40,571 nucleotides of DNA from Methylicorpusculum sp. (GCF_030651835.1 NZ_JAUSBX010000008.1:1-40571); one strand, 5' to 3'. Counted from the first letter of the stretch, positions 1 through 9,019 are shown. Made by a program: numbers and translations. The notes: generated by a model not told the origin, from the sequence alone.

Positions 1-103
1 AGGTATGGGATGTGTCTATCGAGGACCGCCGTGAACCCCTCCATGGGGGCTTGACGGCAGCAATCCCTGCTGCCGACATCCTCGCTAGCCACACCCCATA
101 CCT
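1..103. repeat. Y-shaped palindromic repeat, copy A
   Basis: An imperfect 25-base outer stem is formed by 1-25 and 79-103 (22 of 25 positions complementary). Inside it lie two hairpins: a short CCCC/GGGG one around 36-48, and a perfect 8-bp one, CGGCAGCA (55-62) with TGCTGCCG (68-75), around the loop ATCCC. The whole can fold as a three-way junction. The core closely resembles the copy at 31724-31887 read on the other strand, while the outer stem has a different sequence. A segment at about 164-184 matches the outermost arm of that copy, so the element may continue there, with its left end outside the window. It belongs to no gene. Confidence 0.75.
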
Positions 104-317
104 TCATAAAGTTAACCATTTTTTGAGTATAAAGGGAGTAGAAGCCCAAAATGACGCTATAAATATCAAACTGGGAATTGCTGCTTAAATACTCCTTTAG
201 TCACGGGATAAACAGCTCGGAATAGATACATTTCGATTTGATCCGTGCGCTTGGTTTAGAATTGGCGACTAATAAGACGCTGGTCTTTTCGTTTATTTAA
301 ATTAGAAACAATTCCCA
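104..317. other. Intergenic region before the response regulator
   Basis: No convincing open reading frame is seen. Positions 164-184 match the outer arm of the repeat family described at 31724-31887. A single TTAACC sits at 112-117, but no second unit lies 11 bp away, so it is not counted as a regulatory box. The promoter of the downstream two-component operon must lie here or upstream, but no clear -35/-10 pair could be picked by eye. Confidence 0.5.
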
Positions 318-1004
318 ATGGAAATATTACTGGTAGAAGACAACAATGATTTAGCCATTGAGTTGGCGGATTTTTTTGAAGCCCAAGGCCATTCTATCGA
401 TGCTGCAACCGACGGCATCACGGCGCTCCATTTAGCTATCGTCAATCATTATGATGTCATCGTGTTGGACTTGAATTTACCTGGACTCGATGGATTGACG
501 GTCTGTCAACGGTTGCGCCAAGAAGAAAAGTGGACACCTATATTGATGTTAACCGCCCGAGATACGCTGACAGACCGCATTAAAGGCTTTGAATACGGCG
601 CGGATGATTATCTGGTCAAGCCTTTTTCTCTTAAAGAACTCAACTTAAGACTGGATGCATTGGTCAGACGAAGTTCAGGCATCAAGCGTTCAACAACGTT
701 AAATGTTGCCGGGCTTGAATTGCAAATTAATACTCGTCAGGTGATGCGCAATGGGATAAAGATCGAACTCACGGTAATTGAATTCCAGATATTAGAATTA
801 TTGATGAGAAAATCGCCCCACGTTGTCAGTCGGGATGAACTGTCGCGGGCTATATGGAATGACTCTCCCACCGATGCAGATACCTTGAAAGTGCATATTC
901 ATCATCTCCGCAATGCCATTGATAAACCCTTTGAGCAACCTTTGCTGCATACTATCAGGGGCATAGGCTATCAGTTGGCGGAAAACCATGCGCTATCAGC
1001 ATAA
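318..1004 (+). CDS. OmpR/PhoB-family response regulator
   Basis: A 228-residue regulator with an N-terminal receiver domain (about 1-115) and a C-terminal winged-helix DNA-binding domain (about 130-222). The acidic pocket (E7, D8), phospho-acceptor D51, T79 and K101 of the receiver fold are all present. The last 17 bases overlap the start of the histidine kinase, so the two are translated together and should act as one two-component system. The winged-helix class usually binds tandem half-sites about 11 bp apart. Such an array stands directly behind the kinase gene (2247-2285) and again before the sulfatase at 11623, making these the obvious candidate targets. The stimulus is unknown; a PmrA/QseB/ColR-like role is inference. 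Confidence 0.93.
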   Translation: MEILLVEDNNDLAIELADFFEAQGHSIDAATDGITALHLAIVNHYDVIVLDLNLPGLDGLTVCQRLRQEEKWTPILMLTARDTLTDRIKGFEYGADDYLVKPFSLKELNLRLDALVRRSSGIKRSTTLNVAGLELQINTRQVMRNGIKIELTVIEFQILELLMRKSPHVVSRDELSRAIWNDSPTDADTLKVHIHHLRNAIDKPFEQPLLHTIRGIGYQLAENHALSA

Positions 1005-2250
1005 ACTGCGGTTTAGAATTTTTTTATCCTACCCGATACTGGGTCTTTTGATCAGTCTGATTGTCATCGTGTTTTTTTGGTTTTCGTTTGAGCAGTTGGA
1101 GCAGCAACTGAGTCAGGACTTTCTCACTGAAGAGCTTGAACACTTTATCGAACTGACTCAAAAAAATCCTGCGGTGACCCAACAAATAGCCAGAAACTGG
1201 GCTGCATACAAAATCGATCCAAACCAACCCTCAGACACACTACCCTCTTTGAAAGGTTATGTACCCGGCATCTTTGAAATAACCTTAAACAACAAACACT
1301 ACGATGTCGTGGTGATGGAAAAGCAAGGCTATCGCTTTTACATTTTGCATGATGAGTCTGGTTTTCGGGTATTGGAAAAGAAGCTAATGATCTATGTGCT
1401 GTCAGGCACCCTGATGATTATTTGCGCGGCCACCTGGTATGGCATTTGGCTGTCAAAAAAGGTGATGCTCCCTATCATCACTTTGGCAAATCAGGTTAAA
1501 AACCTGGATCGAGAAAACGTAAATACCTCTCTGGGCTCTCATTATGCCAATGATGAGGTTGGATTTTTAGCCCAGGAATTTGATGTCTATCTCAACCATA
1601 TTCACTTATTGATCGCTCGCGAACGGGAATTTACTGCCAATGCCAGTCATGAACTCAGGACGCCACTGGCCGTCATTATGGCCGTCACCGAGAGTTTATT
1701 GATGCAGCAAGACTTGCCGGAAAAAATAAGGCCCAAGTTACAGCGTATTGAACGTTCAGCCAATGAAATGAAAAACCGTTTGGAGCTGCTTTTAACTCTG
1801 GCTAGAAATCCCGAAAATGAAACAGAATTGAAAAGCCGAACAGAATTAGTGCCGCTGATTGATCATTTGCTTGAAGATCATGCAAATTTATTGAAAAAAT
1901 CAGTGCAATTGGAAAAACTTATCCATGGACAGCCGATTGTTTCAGCGCCCTACACCATCATTTCCATGCTACTGTCTAATCTGATAAAAAATGCGTTTAG
2001 CTACACTGATCAGGGCAGCATTCTAATTCAGGCGGATAACACCTCTTTCAGTATCACTGATACAGGCCGAGGAATACCCGACAGCCAACTTGTCCATATT
2101 TTCGAAAGAGGCGTTAAAAGTGATTCAAGTCAGGGACTAGGACTGGGGCTGTCGATTGTGCAACGCATTACCGAACACTATAACTGGCGGCTTGACATTA
2201 AAAGTTCCGTAGATAAGGGTACAACCATAATAATTTATTTTAAAAATTAA
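988..2250 (+). CDS. Sensor histidine kinase
   Basis: A 420-residue membrane kinase paired with the preceding response regulator. One membrane segment at about 12-34 and another at about 133-153 enclose a periplasmic sensor region of roughly 100 residues, followed by a HAMP-like linker. The H-box NASHELRTPLAV carries the phospho-accepting H221. The N-box (NLIKNAF), G1 (DTGRGI) and G2 (GLGLGLSIV) motifs of the ATP-binding domain follow. The start overlaps the regulator by 17 bases in another frame. The stop codon lies inside the first TTAACC unit of the downstream regulatory array. The sensor region has no domain I recognise, so the ligand is unknown. Confidence 0.92.
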   Translation: MRYQHKLRFRIFLSYPILGLLISLIVIVFFWFSFEQLEQQLSQDFLTEELEHFIELTQKNPAVTQQIARNWAAYKIDPNQPSDTLPSLKGYVPGIFEITLNNKHYDVVVMEKQGYRFYILHDESGFRVLEKKLMIYVLSGTLMIICAATWYGIWLSKKVMLPIITLANQVKNLDRENVNTSLGSHYANDEVGFLAQEFDVYLNHIHLLIAREREFTANASHELRTPLAVIMAVTESLLMQQDLPEKIRPKLQRIERSANEMKNRLELLLTLARNPENETELKSRTELVPLIDHLLEDHANLLKKSVQLEKLIHGQPIVSAPYTIISMLLSNLIKNAFSYTDQGSILIQADNTSFSITDTGRGIPDSQLVHIFERGVKSDSSQGLGLGLSIVQRITEHYNWRLDIKSSVDKGTTIIIYFKN

Positions 2251-2285
2251 CCAAAAGTTAACCATTCGCGAACCATTTATTAACC
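2247..2285 (+). promoter_or_regulatory. Four-unit, 11-bp-period TTAACC box
   Basis: TTAACC at 2247, TTAACC at 2258, CGAACC at 2269 and TTAACC at 2280 are spaced exactly 11 bp apart. This phasing suits an OmpR-family regulator bound in tandem on one face of the helix, and it resembles published PmrA boxes (half-site, 5 bp, half-site). The same array, unit for unit, occurs at 11536-11574. Both are followed at equal distance by a conserved CTGGAGGTT ribosome binding site and an ATG. The adjacent response regulator is the most likely binder; this is inference. Confidence 0.7.
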
Positions 2286-2333
2286 TTCCTTTCATTAAAC
2301 TGCCTCCTAATCATCAATAACTGGAGGTTAAAA

Positions 2334-2520
2334 ATGTCGTTTGATCACTATAAAGCACAAATCCTGCGATAGAGATTGTCACCATTGCCATTGAAATTCG
2401 ACATTGCTGAACCCTCCCCTTTTCTAGTATTTCCAGTCATTTTAGTCGTGCGGCATTTTGAATGTTTGCCCCAACTATTTCTTAATTCATTACAAATATC
2501 TTTCAGGACCATGGCGCTAA
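2334..2520 (+). pseudogene. Decayed start of an LTA-synthase-like sulfatase gene
   Basis: The ATG at 2334 has a strong ribosome binding site (CTGGAGGTT) and the reading frame aligns with the first 40 codons of the intact sulfatase at 11623. Shared residues include M1, H5, K7, A8, R14, L18, L20, I24 and P27, ending in a common VILVVRH. Codon 13 is TAG where the intact copy has TCG, one base change creating a stop. After VILVVRH the similarity fades by about 2520, and none of the roughly 600 remaining codons is present. A gene that once stood behind the regulator-kinase pair has therefore been lost, leaving its control region and leader. Confidence 0.7.
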
Positions 2521-2775
2521 TTGTTGGGTTGCGAAATGCATGCATCCCAACCTACGCTAAATAATTACAAATTGTTACCTGATTATAAAGATCAATCAGC
2601 TCAGTCAAAAAACGTCATCTCGGCAGGGATTGCCGAGATCCAGATGCCATGGACGGCGAGCGCCGAACACCTCCTTGTGCTCTGGATTCCGGCAATCCCT
2701 GCCGGAAAGACGTTGTTGCTGAGGTATCTTTATAATCAGGAATTGTTAATGATTACTTTAAAAAAGGTTTAACGC
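2521..2775. repeat. Intergenic region with a palindromic repeat (GGCAGGGATTGCC type)
   Basis: Arms at 2611-2643 and 2682-2714 are inverted copies of each other (about 28 of 33 positions), bounded by AACGTC and GACGTT. Each arm itself contains the GGCAGGGATTGCC / GGCAATCCCTGCC palindrome. Related palindromes occur at 19692-19740, 27534-27672 and 40381-40420. The rest of this stretch, from the decayed gene to the SulP start, holds no supported gene; the SulP promoter is probably here. Confidence 0.65.
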
Positions 2776-4458
2776 ATGTCTTCAAATCCATTACCTACGC
2801 TTCCTAAAACCGGGTTACTTGGATTAAAAACCCACTGGCGCGCTGATTTGCCGGCCGGGTTCCTGGTCTTCCTGATTGCCTTACCCCTGTGTTTGGGGAT
2901 ATCCATGGCTTCAGGATTTCCGCCTTCAGCGGGTATTATTTCCGCGATTGTCGGCGGCATTCTGGTTTCGCGTATCGGCGGTTCTCACTTAACGATCAAT
3001 GGGCCAGCCGCCGGTCTTATCGTGGTTGTACTTGATGCTGTGCAGACATTGGGCCAAGGCGATTATATGGCAGGTTACCGGTTCACTTTAGCCGCTATTG
3101 TCGTAGCCAGTCTGTTCCAGATTGTGCTGGGATTAATGAAAGCGGGCCGGTTACGATCGTTTTTTCCGGCATCGGTTGTCCATGGCATGCTGGCAGCGAT
3201 CGGCATCATTATCATGACCAAACAAATACATGTCATGATGGGCGTTACACCGAAATCCGGCAGTTTATTTTCTTCAATGGCGCAATTGCCGTCCAGCCTC
3301 ATAAATCCCAACTATGAAATTGCGATTATCGGTCTGACAGGTCTAGCAATATTAGTGCTTTGGTCTGTTGTCAAGCATCCTGTTGCAAAGCGAATTCCGG
3401 CACCTATTCTGGTGGTTCTCGCGGGAATGGCGCTGGGCCGGTATTTCGATTTAAACCATGAACATATTTATCTTTTTTTACCGGATGCCGATTTTTTACC
3501 CCATCACGAAGATACGGTAGGTCCCAAATTTTTAGTGACTATTTCAGAAAATTTTCTGAGCAGTTTTTATTTTCCGGATTTTTCAAAAATTGGCTCCATA
3601 GATTTTTGGAGAGCGGCCATTACCATAGCTTTAGTTGGCAGTTTGGAGAGCCTGCTGAGTGCGGCCGCGGTCGACAAACTGGATCCTTTTAAGCGCACAT
3701 CTAATCCTGACCGGGATTTGACCGCGATGGGTATGGGCAATCTGATTGCCGGCAGTATCGGCGGCTTGCCGATGATTGCCGAGATTGTGCGGAGTTCCGC
3801 CAATATCAATGACGGCGCGAAGACGGCCTGGGCGAATTTTTTCCATGGCTGTTTCATGCTGCTGTTCGTGGTGCTGTTTCCGCGCCTGATCCACAGCATA
3901 CCTCTAGCGGCACTCGCTTCGTTGTTGGTGTATACCGGATTTCGTCTGGCTTCACCAACCGCATTTGCCAAAGTCATGGGCATAGGCAAAGAGCAATTGT
4001 TAATCTTTGTCGCCACCATTATCGGCGTCCTGGCAACCGATCTGCTGATTGGAGTTTTCATCGGCATTCTGGCCGAATTTGCCATTCACCTGGTCCGAGG
4101 GGTCAGATTTAACAATTTGTTCAAGATCCATTTGGTCATGGAACTGCGTGATACCGGTGAGCATTTGATAGGTCTTACCGGCGCAGCAATTTTTTCCAAC
4201 TACATGCCGCTTAAAAGTGAATTGGAATCCGTTGAAAAAGGTAAAACCATCATCCTTCAACTCAACAATGCCTACATGCTTGATCACACGGTGATGGAGT
4301 ATTTGCATGATTTTAAAAACAGCTATGAAACTCACGGTGGACACTGCAGGTTTATTGGCATGGAGTATCACGATGCTTATTCCGCCCATCCATTGGCCGT
4401 TCGCAAGATGAAACGCAACAATATGTCTCGCCGGAAAAGCGACCATCTGGGCGTTTAA
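2776..4458 (+). CDS. SulP-family inorganic anion transporter, probable bicarbonate uptake
   Basis: A 560-residue inner-membrane protein with the SulP architecture. A hydrophobic core of many transmembrane helices spans about 20-440, and includes the GPAAGL segment after residue 70. A C-terminal cytoplasmic STAS-like domain covers about 455-545. SulP members carry sulfate, bicarbonate or other anions. Because dabA and dabB follow on the same strand, bicarbonate (BicA-like activity) is the favoured substrate; this is inference from context, and sulfate cannot be excluded. The start has a good AAAGG ribosome binding site 8-9 bases upstream. The gap to dabA is 95 bp with no obvious terminator, so co-transcription is likely. 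Confidence 0.88.
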   Translation: MSSNPLPTLPKTGLLGLKTHWRADLPAGFLVFLIALPLCLGISMASGFPPSAGIISAIVGGILVSRIGGSHLTINGPAAGLIVVVLDAVQTLGQGDYMAGYRFTLAAIVVASLFQIVLGLMKAGRLRSFFPASVVHGMLAAIGIIIMTKQIHVMMGVTPKSGSLFSSMAQLPSSLINPNYEIAIIGLTGLAILVLWSVVKHPVAKRIPAPILVVLAGMALGRYFDLNHEHIYLFLPDADFLPHHEDTVGPKFLVTISENFLSSFYFPDFSKIGSIDFWRAAITIALVGSLESLLSAAAVDKLDPFKRTSNPDRDLTAMGMGNLIAGSIGGLPMIAEIVRSSANINDGAKTAWANFFHGCFMLLFVVLFPRLIHSIPLAALASLLVYTGFRLASPTAFAKVMGIGKEQLLIFVATIIGVLATDLLIGVFIGILAEFAIHLVRGVRFNNLFKIHLVMELRDTGEHLIGLTGAAIFSNYMPLKSELESVEKGKTIILQLNNAYMLDHTVMEYLHDFKNSYETHGGHCRFIGMEYHDAYSAHPLAVRKMKRNNMSRRKSDHLGV

Positions 4459-4553
4459 TCAAGGCTTGAAGAGCAGCTTATCAAGACCCTGAAGGGTGCG
4501 CATTCTGCCAGCACTTTATCTAGCAACATTTCAAGAGGTAAAAAGATAATCTT

Positions 4554-7154
4554 ATGGCTTATCTAGAACATAGGCAGACGTCTTTAAACAAGGCTGGCAA
4601 TTACGCAAAAGATAAGGGATTTTGTCTTGATGAAGTAATTAATCGCATTGCACACTGGTTACCAACTCAGGGGCCTTTGAAGGACTTTATTCACCATAAT
4701 ACCTTGCATGCGGTGCAGCATTATCCTTTTCACGAAGGTATCGCTGTGGCTGCTAAAATATTTGGCGCACGCAGTTATCTGGCGTTGGAGGATTACCAAG
4801 AATTATACAGGCAAGGACGAATAGGCAATAACGCGCTGGATTGGGCTATTGCAAAGTTCGGTTCGGATCAAAACCCTGCACAGCTTCGGTTGGATTTACG
4901 CGAAGCCGACGACAGATGTCATTATCCACCGCTTTCATTAGCGAATCATGGCTTGCGCAGTACTTGGCTGACAGAGCTTGAGATCGACCTCAATGCTATG
5001 GTTCATCCCATCCTGTTTCGGTTGTTGGCAAACTTTCTGGATCAGGGGATTAGCCGTTGGAGTTTACCCAAGGACGGTGAATCGTTTTGGAATTGCGTCG
5101 CCCGCCTGGCTCAAAACAGTTTGGTGCCGCTTTATCCCTTCAATGAACCGGCTGCGCGCCAGTCGCTCAATAACACACCGGATCAGGTTATCTTAAGCTG
5201 CCTTGATAAAATTGTCGGACAGGAACGCTACTACGAACAATATTTGCTGGAAATTTTACTGGCACATCCCGGCTGGTCAGGCATGGTGCGCATGATCGAA
5301 CTCAATCCTGAGACCTTATTGGCCAAGCGTGATATTTCTTTGCAACAGTTGCTTGCGGCTGAGCTGGTGTGTGAACTGGCCTGTTTAAACCAGAAAAAAG
5401 CACGGCATTGGCAGAATCTCTCGTCTGTGTTGTCGTTTGATAAAATACCTTTGTTGGCTGACATCGTTGCCGATCCGGATGTGCCGTTACGCTTAAAAAT
5501 CTGGCATGAAGCCATGGAGTGGGCGCTTCATGCCGAACTGCTAAAAGCGCTTCAAACCAAGCCGGAAGCATCCGTAACACAAGAAAAAACCCAGCCTGCT
5601 GTCCAAGCCTTATTTTGTATCGATGATAGGGAGTGCTCGCTAAGACGCTACCTCGAGGAAATCAGTCCGGCAGTGGAAACATTTGGCGCGGCGGGATTCT
5701 TTGGCATCGATTTTCTCTATCAGGGCATAGACGATGCCTATCCTGTTGCACAATGCCCGGTTGCGATCACACCCAAACATTTGATTAAGGAATCAAGCCT
5801 CCATCAACAGCCGAAAAACAAGTCCAAATCAGCACCCATGCCGGACCTGCATTTTACACCGCATTCTCTGCTGCGCGGCTGGCTATACACCCAAACGTTA
5901 GGTTTAGGTTATGCCGTACGTATGGCATGGAGTGTATTCAATCCCGGCTCGCGATTACCCAATATCAGAAGTTTGAGTGAATTGGACAGCCATTCTCACT
6001 TACATCTTCTGCGCGAATCCGACCAAACCGATGAACAAGGCCATTTGTTGGGATTCACCTTTTCGGAAATGGCGGATCGGGTTGGCGGTTTACTGCGTAA
6101 TATAGGCTTGACTCAGCATTATTCACCACTGGTCATGGTGGTAGCGCATGGTTCCAGCAGTGTCAATAACCCACACTTTGCCGCCTATGATTGCGGGGCC
6201 TGTGCAGGAAAACCCGGTGCACCGAATGCCCGCGCCTTTGCCTGGATGGCTAATCACCCCTCTGTCAGAAGCATTCTCTCTGAGCGCGGCCTATCAATTC
6301 CTGACAGTACGCGATTTATTGCTGCGATGCACAATACCAGTCGCGATGAAATAACCTACTTCGATCTGCCCGACAAAGGAAAACCGTCTGTGCCGGGCTT
6401 GCATGCGTTTCAACAAATCATGAGCAAGGCTTTACAGCGTAATGCCCGGGAGCGTTGCCGCTGGTTTGAATTAGGCCCCAAGACGCCTGACAATCAAATT
6501 GCACATGAGCATGTGATAGCCAGAGCTTCATCCATTTTTGAACCCCGCCCGGAACTCAATCATTCCAACAATCTTTACTGCATCGTTGGCCGTAGATCGC
6601 TCACTCGCGATTTATTCCTGGATAGACGCGCATTTCTGCATTCCTACGATCCTGACACCGATGCGCACGGCGACATCCTGGTCAAGATAATGTCGGCAAT
6701 TATTCCGGTGTGCGGCGGCATCAATCTGGAATATTTGTTTTCACGCATCGATAACTCTGTTTATGGCGCCGGCACCAAGCTTCCTCATAATGTCATCGGC
6801 CTGTTGGGTGTGGCAAATGGTGTCGAGGGTGATTTGCGCACCGGCTTACCGTCGCAAATGATAGAAGTGCATGAGCCTGCGCGTTTACTGATCGTTGTTG
6901 AGCAATCCTGTGAGGTCATCGATCAGACCCTGGCTAATTTGGGGGAACTCAAGGAATGGCTGGATAACGAGTGGGTGCGTCTGGTTGCATGTCATCCGGT
7001 CAATCGGACACTTTTCCGCTATTCCGCTGAAGGCTGGGAAGCCATTGACCTGGAGTCGCAAAAAGACGTTCCGGAAGCTGTCCATTCCGAGCCTATCATT
7101 GCCGGCAAAACCGCAACCATTCCTGTCCATCGCTTGATCAGGAGACACGCATGA
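4554..7154 (+). CDS. dabA: DabA, inorganic carbon transporter subunit (DUF2309/UPF0753)
   Basis: An 866-residue protein of the DabA family, the carbonic-anhydrase-like subunit of the two-component DAB dissolved inorganic carbon accumulation complex. The zinc-site residues known in the family are visible: C355 and D357 in FCIDDRE, H531 in VAHGSSS and C546 in DCGACAG. The spacing between the last two (15 residues) agrees with characterised members. Family models propose that DabA hydrates CO2 to bicarbonate vectorially, powered by a cation gradient through DabB. The stop overlaps the dabB start (ATGA), indicating translational coupling. Full length for the family, with no frameshift. Confidence 0.93.
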   Translation: MAYLEHRQTSLNKAGNYAKDKGFCLDEVINRIAHWLPTQGPLKDFIHHNTLHAVQHYPFHEGIAVAAKIFGARSYLALEDYQELYRQGRIGNNALDWAIAKFGSDQNPAQLRLDLREADDRCHYPPLSLANHGLRSTWLTELEIDLNAMVHPILFRLLANFLDQGISRWSLPKDGESFWNCVARLAQNSLVPLYPFNEPAARQSLNNTPDQVILSCLDKIVGQERYYEQYLLEILLAHPGWSGMVRMIELNPETLLAKRDISLQQLLAAELVCELACLNQKKARHWQNLSSVLSFDKIPLLADIVADPDVPLRLKIWHEAMEWALHAELLKALQTKPEASVTQEKTQPAVQALFCIDDRECSLRRYLEEISPAVETFGAAGFFGIDFLYQGIDDAYPVAQCPVAITPKHLIKESSLHQQPKNKSKSAPMPDLHFTPHSLLRGWLYTQTLGLGYAVRMAWSVFNPGSRLPNIRSLSELDSHSHLHLLRESDQTDEQGHLLGFTFSEMADRVGGLLRNIGLTQHYSPLVMVVAHGSSSVNNPHFAAYDCGACAGKPGAPNARAFAWMANHPSVRSILSERGLSIPDSTRFIAAMHNTSRDEITYFDLPDKGKPSVPGLHAFQQIMSKALQRNARERCRWFELGPKTPDNQIAHEHVIARASSIFEPRPELNHSNNLYCIVGRRSLTRDLFLDRRAFLHSYDPDTDAHGDILVKIMSAIIPVCGGINLEYLFSRIDNSVYGAGTKLPHNVIGLLGVANGVEGDLRTGLPSQMIEVHEPARLLIVVEQSCEVIDQTLANLGELKEWLDNEWVRLVACHPVNRTLFRYSAEGWEAIDLESQKDVPEAVHSEPIIAGKTATIPVHRLIRRHA

Positions 7155-9019
7155 ATGCCTTGATTTTAGTCAGCTTGTTTATTCCGTTGCTGGTGTTTTT
7201 ATTGATTTTTCTTTCCGAGCATAATGAAAAAAGAATAGCCGCCATCAGCTTTTGGGGCAGCCATGCACTGGGTGTCAGCGTAGCCGCCCTGCTGGGCTTA
7301 TGGGCCATCAAGGGATTTCCTCATTGGGAGTATGAATGGTTTACCCTCTACGCCGCCGATGATTATCGATTTACTATTCTGTTTTATCTGGACACGGTCG
7401 GCGCCGTTTATCTTTTTTGTGCTTGGGCAGTATTTGCCATCATTGTTAAATACTGCCGTGTCTATTTACACAGAGAGCCCGGATATCAGCGCTTTTTCAT
7501 GACCATTTTCAGTTTTATATTCGGTTTGAATCTGATCATATTGGCCGGCTCCATCGACCTATTGTTTGCCGGCTGGGAAATTGCCGGTATCGCCTCATTT
7601 TTATTGATTGCATTCTACAGGCACCGCGTTCAACCGATACGTAATGCGCTACGTGCTTATACGATTTACCGGTTTTGTGATATCGGACTGCTTTTAGGCA
7701 CCTGGATGAGCCACTTGTTGTTTCATGAAAGCCAACATTTCAGTCAGCTCAAAGCACTCTTTGATAACCCTGCCTTTCCACCGGCCGGTTATGCGGCGTT
7801 GTTGTTATTATCGTGTTTGATTTTAATCGCAGCCTCGGGCAAGTCGGCCCAGTTTCCATTTTGTTTTTGGTTGCCCAGGGCCATGGAAGGACCGACGCCG
7901 TCCAGTGCCATCTTTTACGGCGCCTTGTCCGTGCATTTGGGCGTGTTTCTATTGCTGAGAACAACACCCATCTGGACATATCACTTGCTGACCCGCTTTA
8001 TCGTTTTCGGCATCGGCTTGTTAACCGTCATTGTCGCCAGTCTGAGTGAAAAGACCCAGTCGAATATCAAAGGTCAAATTGCTTATGCATCGATCACTCA
8101 AGTGGGATTTATGTTTATGGAATTGTCTTTGGGCCTGGAAATGCTGGTGTTAGTGCATTTTATGGGCAATGCCTTTCTGCGTTGCTATCAACTGCTGGTT
8201 TCACCCTCGATTGTCGCTCATCTGCTCAGGGTGGAAGGATCAGTCGATACGCAGTTTTATATTAATAGTTACGAGCGCTTTCACTTTTTGCCTGCTTCGA
8301 TACGGAATACCGTTCCCGATGTGCTGCAAAACACCTTGTACGTGTTTTCTCTGCAGGAAGGCAATCTGGAAATGCTGGTACGCGGCATATTGTGGACTCC
8401 GTTGAAAAAACTGGGCGCCGTCATTAATAGGTTGGACCTGTCCAGAAAAGTAATTTATAGCGCGGGCCTATGCTTGCCGTTTGTGCTCGCCGTGACTTTT
8501 GGCATCGCCGGAAACGGCTTTCTCGCGGCGCCATTGGCGATATTTATGGTACTGGCCTCGGTCAGTGCATTCAGTCAGAAACACAGCCCCTTCAAAGTCT
8601 GGAATTCGATTGGTTTAAGCGCGGTTTTTGCAGGCACGGCGATATTTTTTCTAAACCCGAATGCCTGGGCGGATGTTGTGATCTTTGCCAGCGGCATAGT
8701 GCCGGCCTGGGTACTAGGGCTTTGGCTGATCAACAAGCTGCTGGGTAGCGATCGCTTTGATGCCGCTCCTTTTGCATACAGGGCTTACGCTGAAACCCGG
8801 CCTACCCTGTCACTGTGGTTATTCGTGAGCTTTTTGGGATTGGTAGGATTTCCCATAACACCGGCATTTTTGGGCGAAGACTTATTGTTAGCCCACGCAA
8901 GCAGTCATGATCTTTGGTTTGCTTTACCTATTGCCATCGCGTTTGTGATTAACGGTATTGCCGCCGCACGGGTCTATCAAAGATTATGCATGGGCAGGCC
9001 GGTAGAATTAGTTACCTGA
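7151..9019 (+). CDS. dabB: DabB, NuoL/MrpA-like membrane subunit of the DAB complex
   Basis: A 622-residue polytopic inner-membrane protein of the proton-conducting transporter family (NuoL/MrpA/NuoM-like). It has a recognisable antiporter core (for example the GWEIAGIASFLLIAFY segment near 145-160 and the GPTPSSA stretch near 248-254) and additional C-terminal helices. It overlaps dabA by four bases, as expected for the DAB partner. The inferred role is to couple the cation gradient to CO2 hydration by DabA. Automatic pipelines often label it NADH-quinone oxidoreductase subunit L, but no other nuo genes are near, so the DabB call is preferred. Confidence 0.9.
   Translation: MNALILVSLFIPLLVFLLIFLSEHNEKRIAAISFWGSHALGVSVAALLGLWAIKGFPHWEYEWFTLYAADDYRFTILFYLDTVGAVYLFCAWAVFAIIVKYCRVYLHREPGYQRFFMTIFSFIFGLNLIILAGSIDLLFAGWEIAGIASFLLIAFYRHRVQPIRNALRAYTIYRFCDIGLLLGTWMSHLLFHESQHFSQLKALFDNPAFPPAGYAALLLLSCLILIAASGKSAQFPFCFWLPRAMEGPTPSSAIFYGALSVHLGVFLLLRTTPIWTYHLLTRFIVFGIGLLTVIVASLSEKTQSNIKGQIAYASITQVGFMFMELSLGLEMLVLVHFMGNAFLRCYQLLVSPSIVAHLLRVEGSVDTQFYINSYERFHFLPASIRNTVPDVLQNTLYVFSLQEGNLEMLVRGILWTPLKKLGAVINRLDLSRKVIYSAGLCLPFVLAVTFGIAGNGFLAAPLAIFMVLASVSAFSQKHSPFKVWNSIGLSAVFAGTAIFFLNPNAWADVVIFASGIVPAWVLGLWLINKLLGSDRFDAAPFAYRAYAETRPTLSLWLFVSFLGLVGFPITPAFLGEDLLLAHASSHDLWFALPIAIAFVINGIAAARVYQRLCMGRPVELVT

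Noticed and set aside
3567-4085. 172-codon open frame on the minus strand
   Set aside because: It lies entirely inside the SulP gene and encodes a low-complexity, basic sequence without a start signal; it is a shadow of the real gene.
7151-9019. NADH dehydrogenase subunit L as an identity for this gene
   Set aside because: No other respiratory complex I genes are adjacent and the gene overlaps dabA, which fits DabB better.
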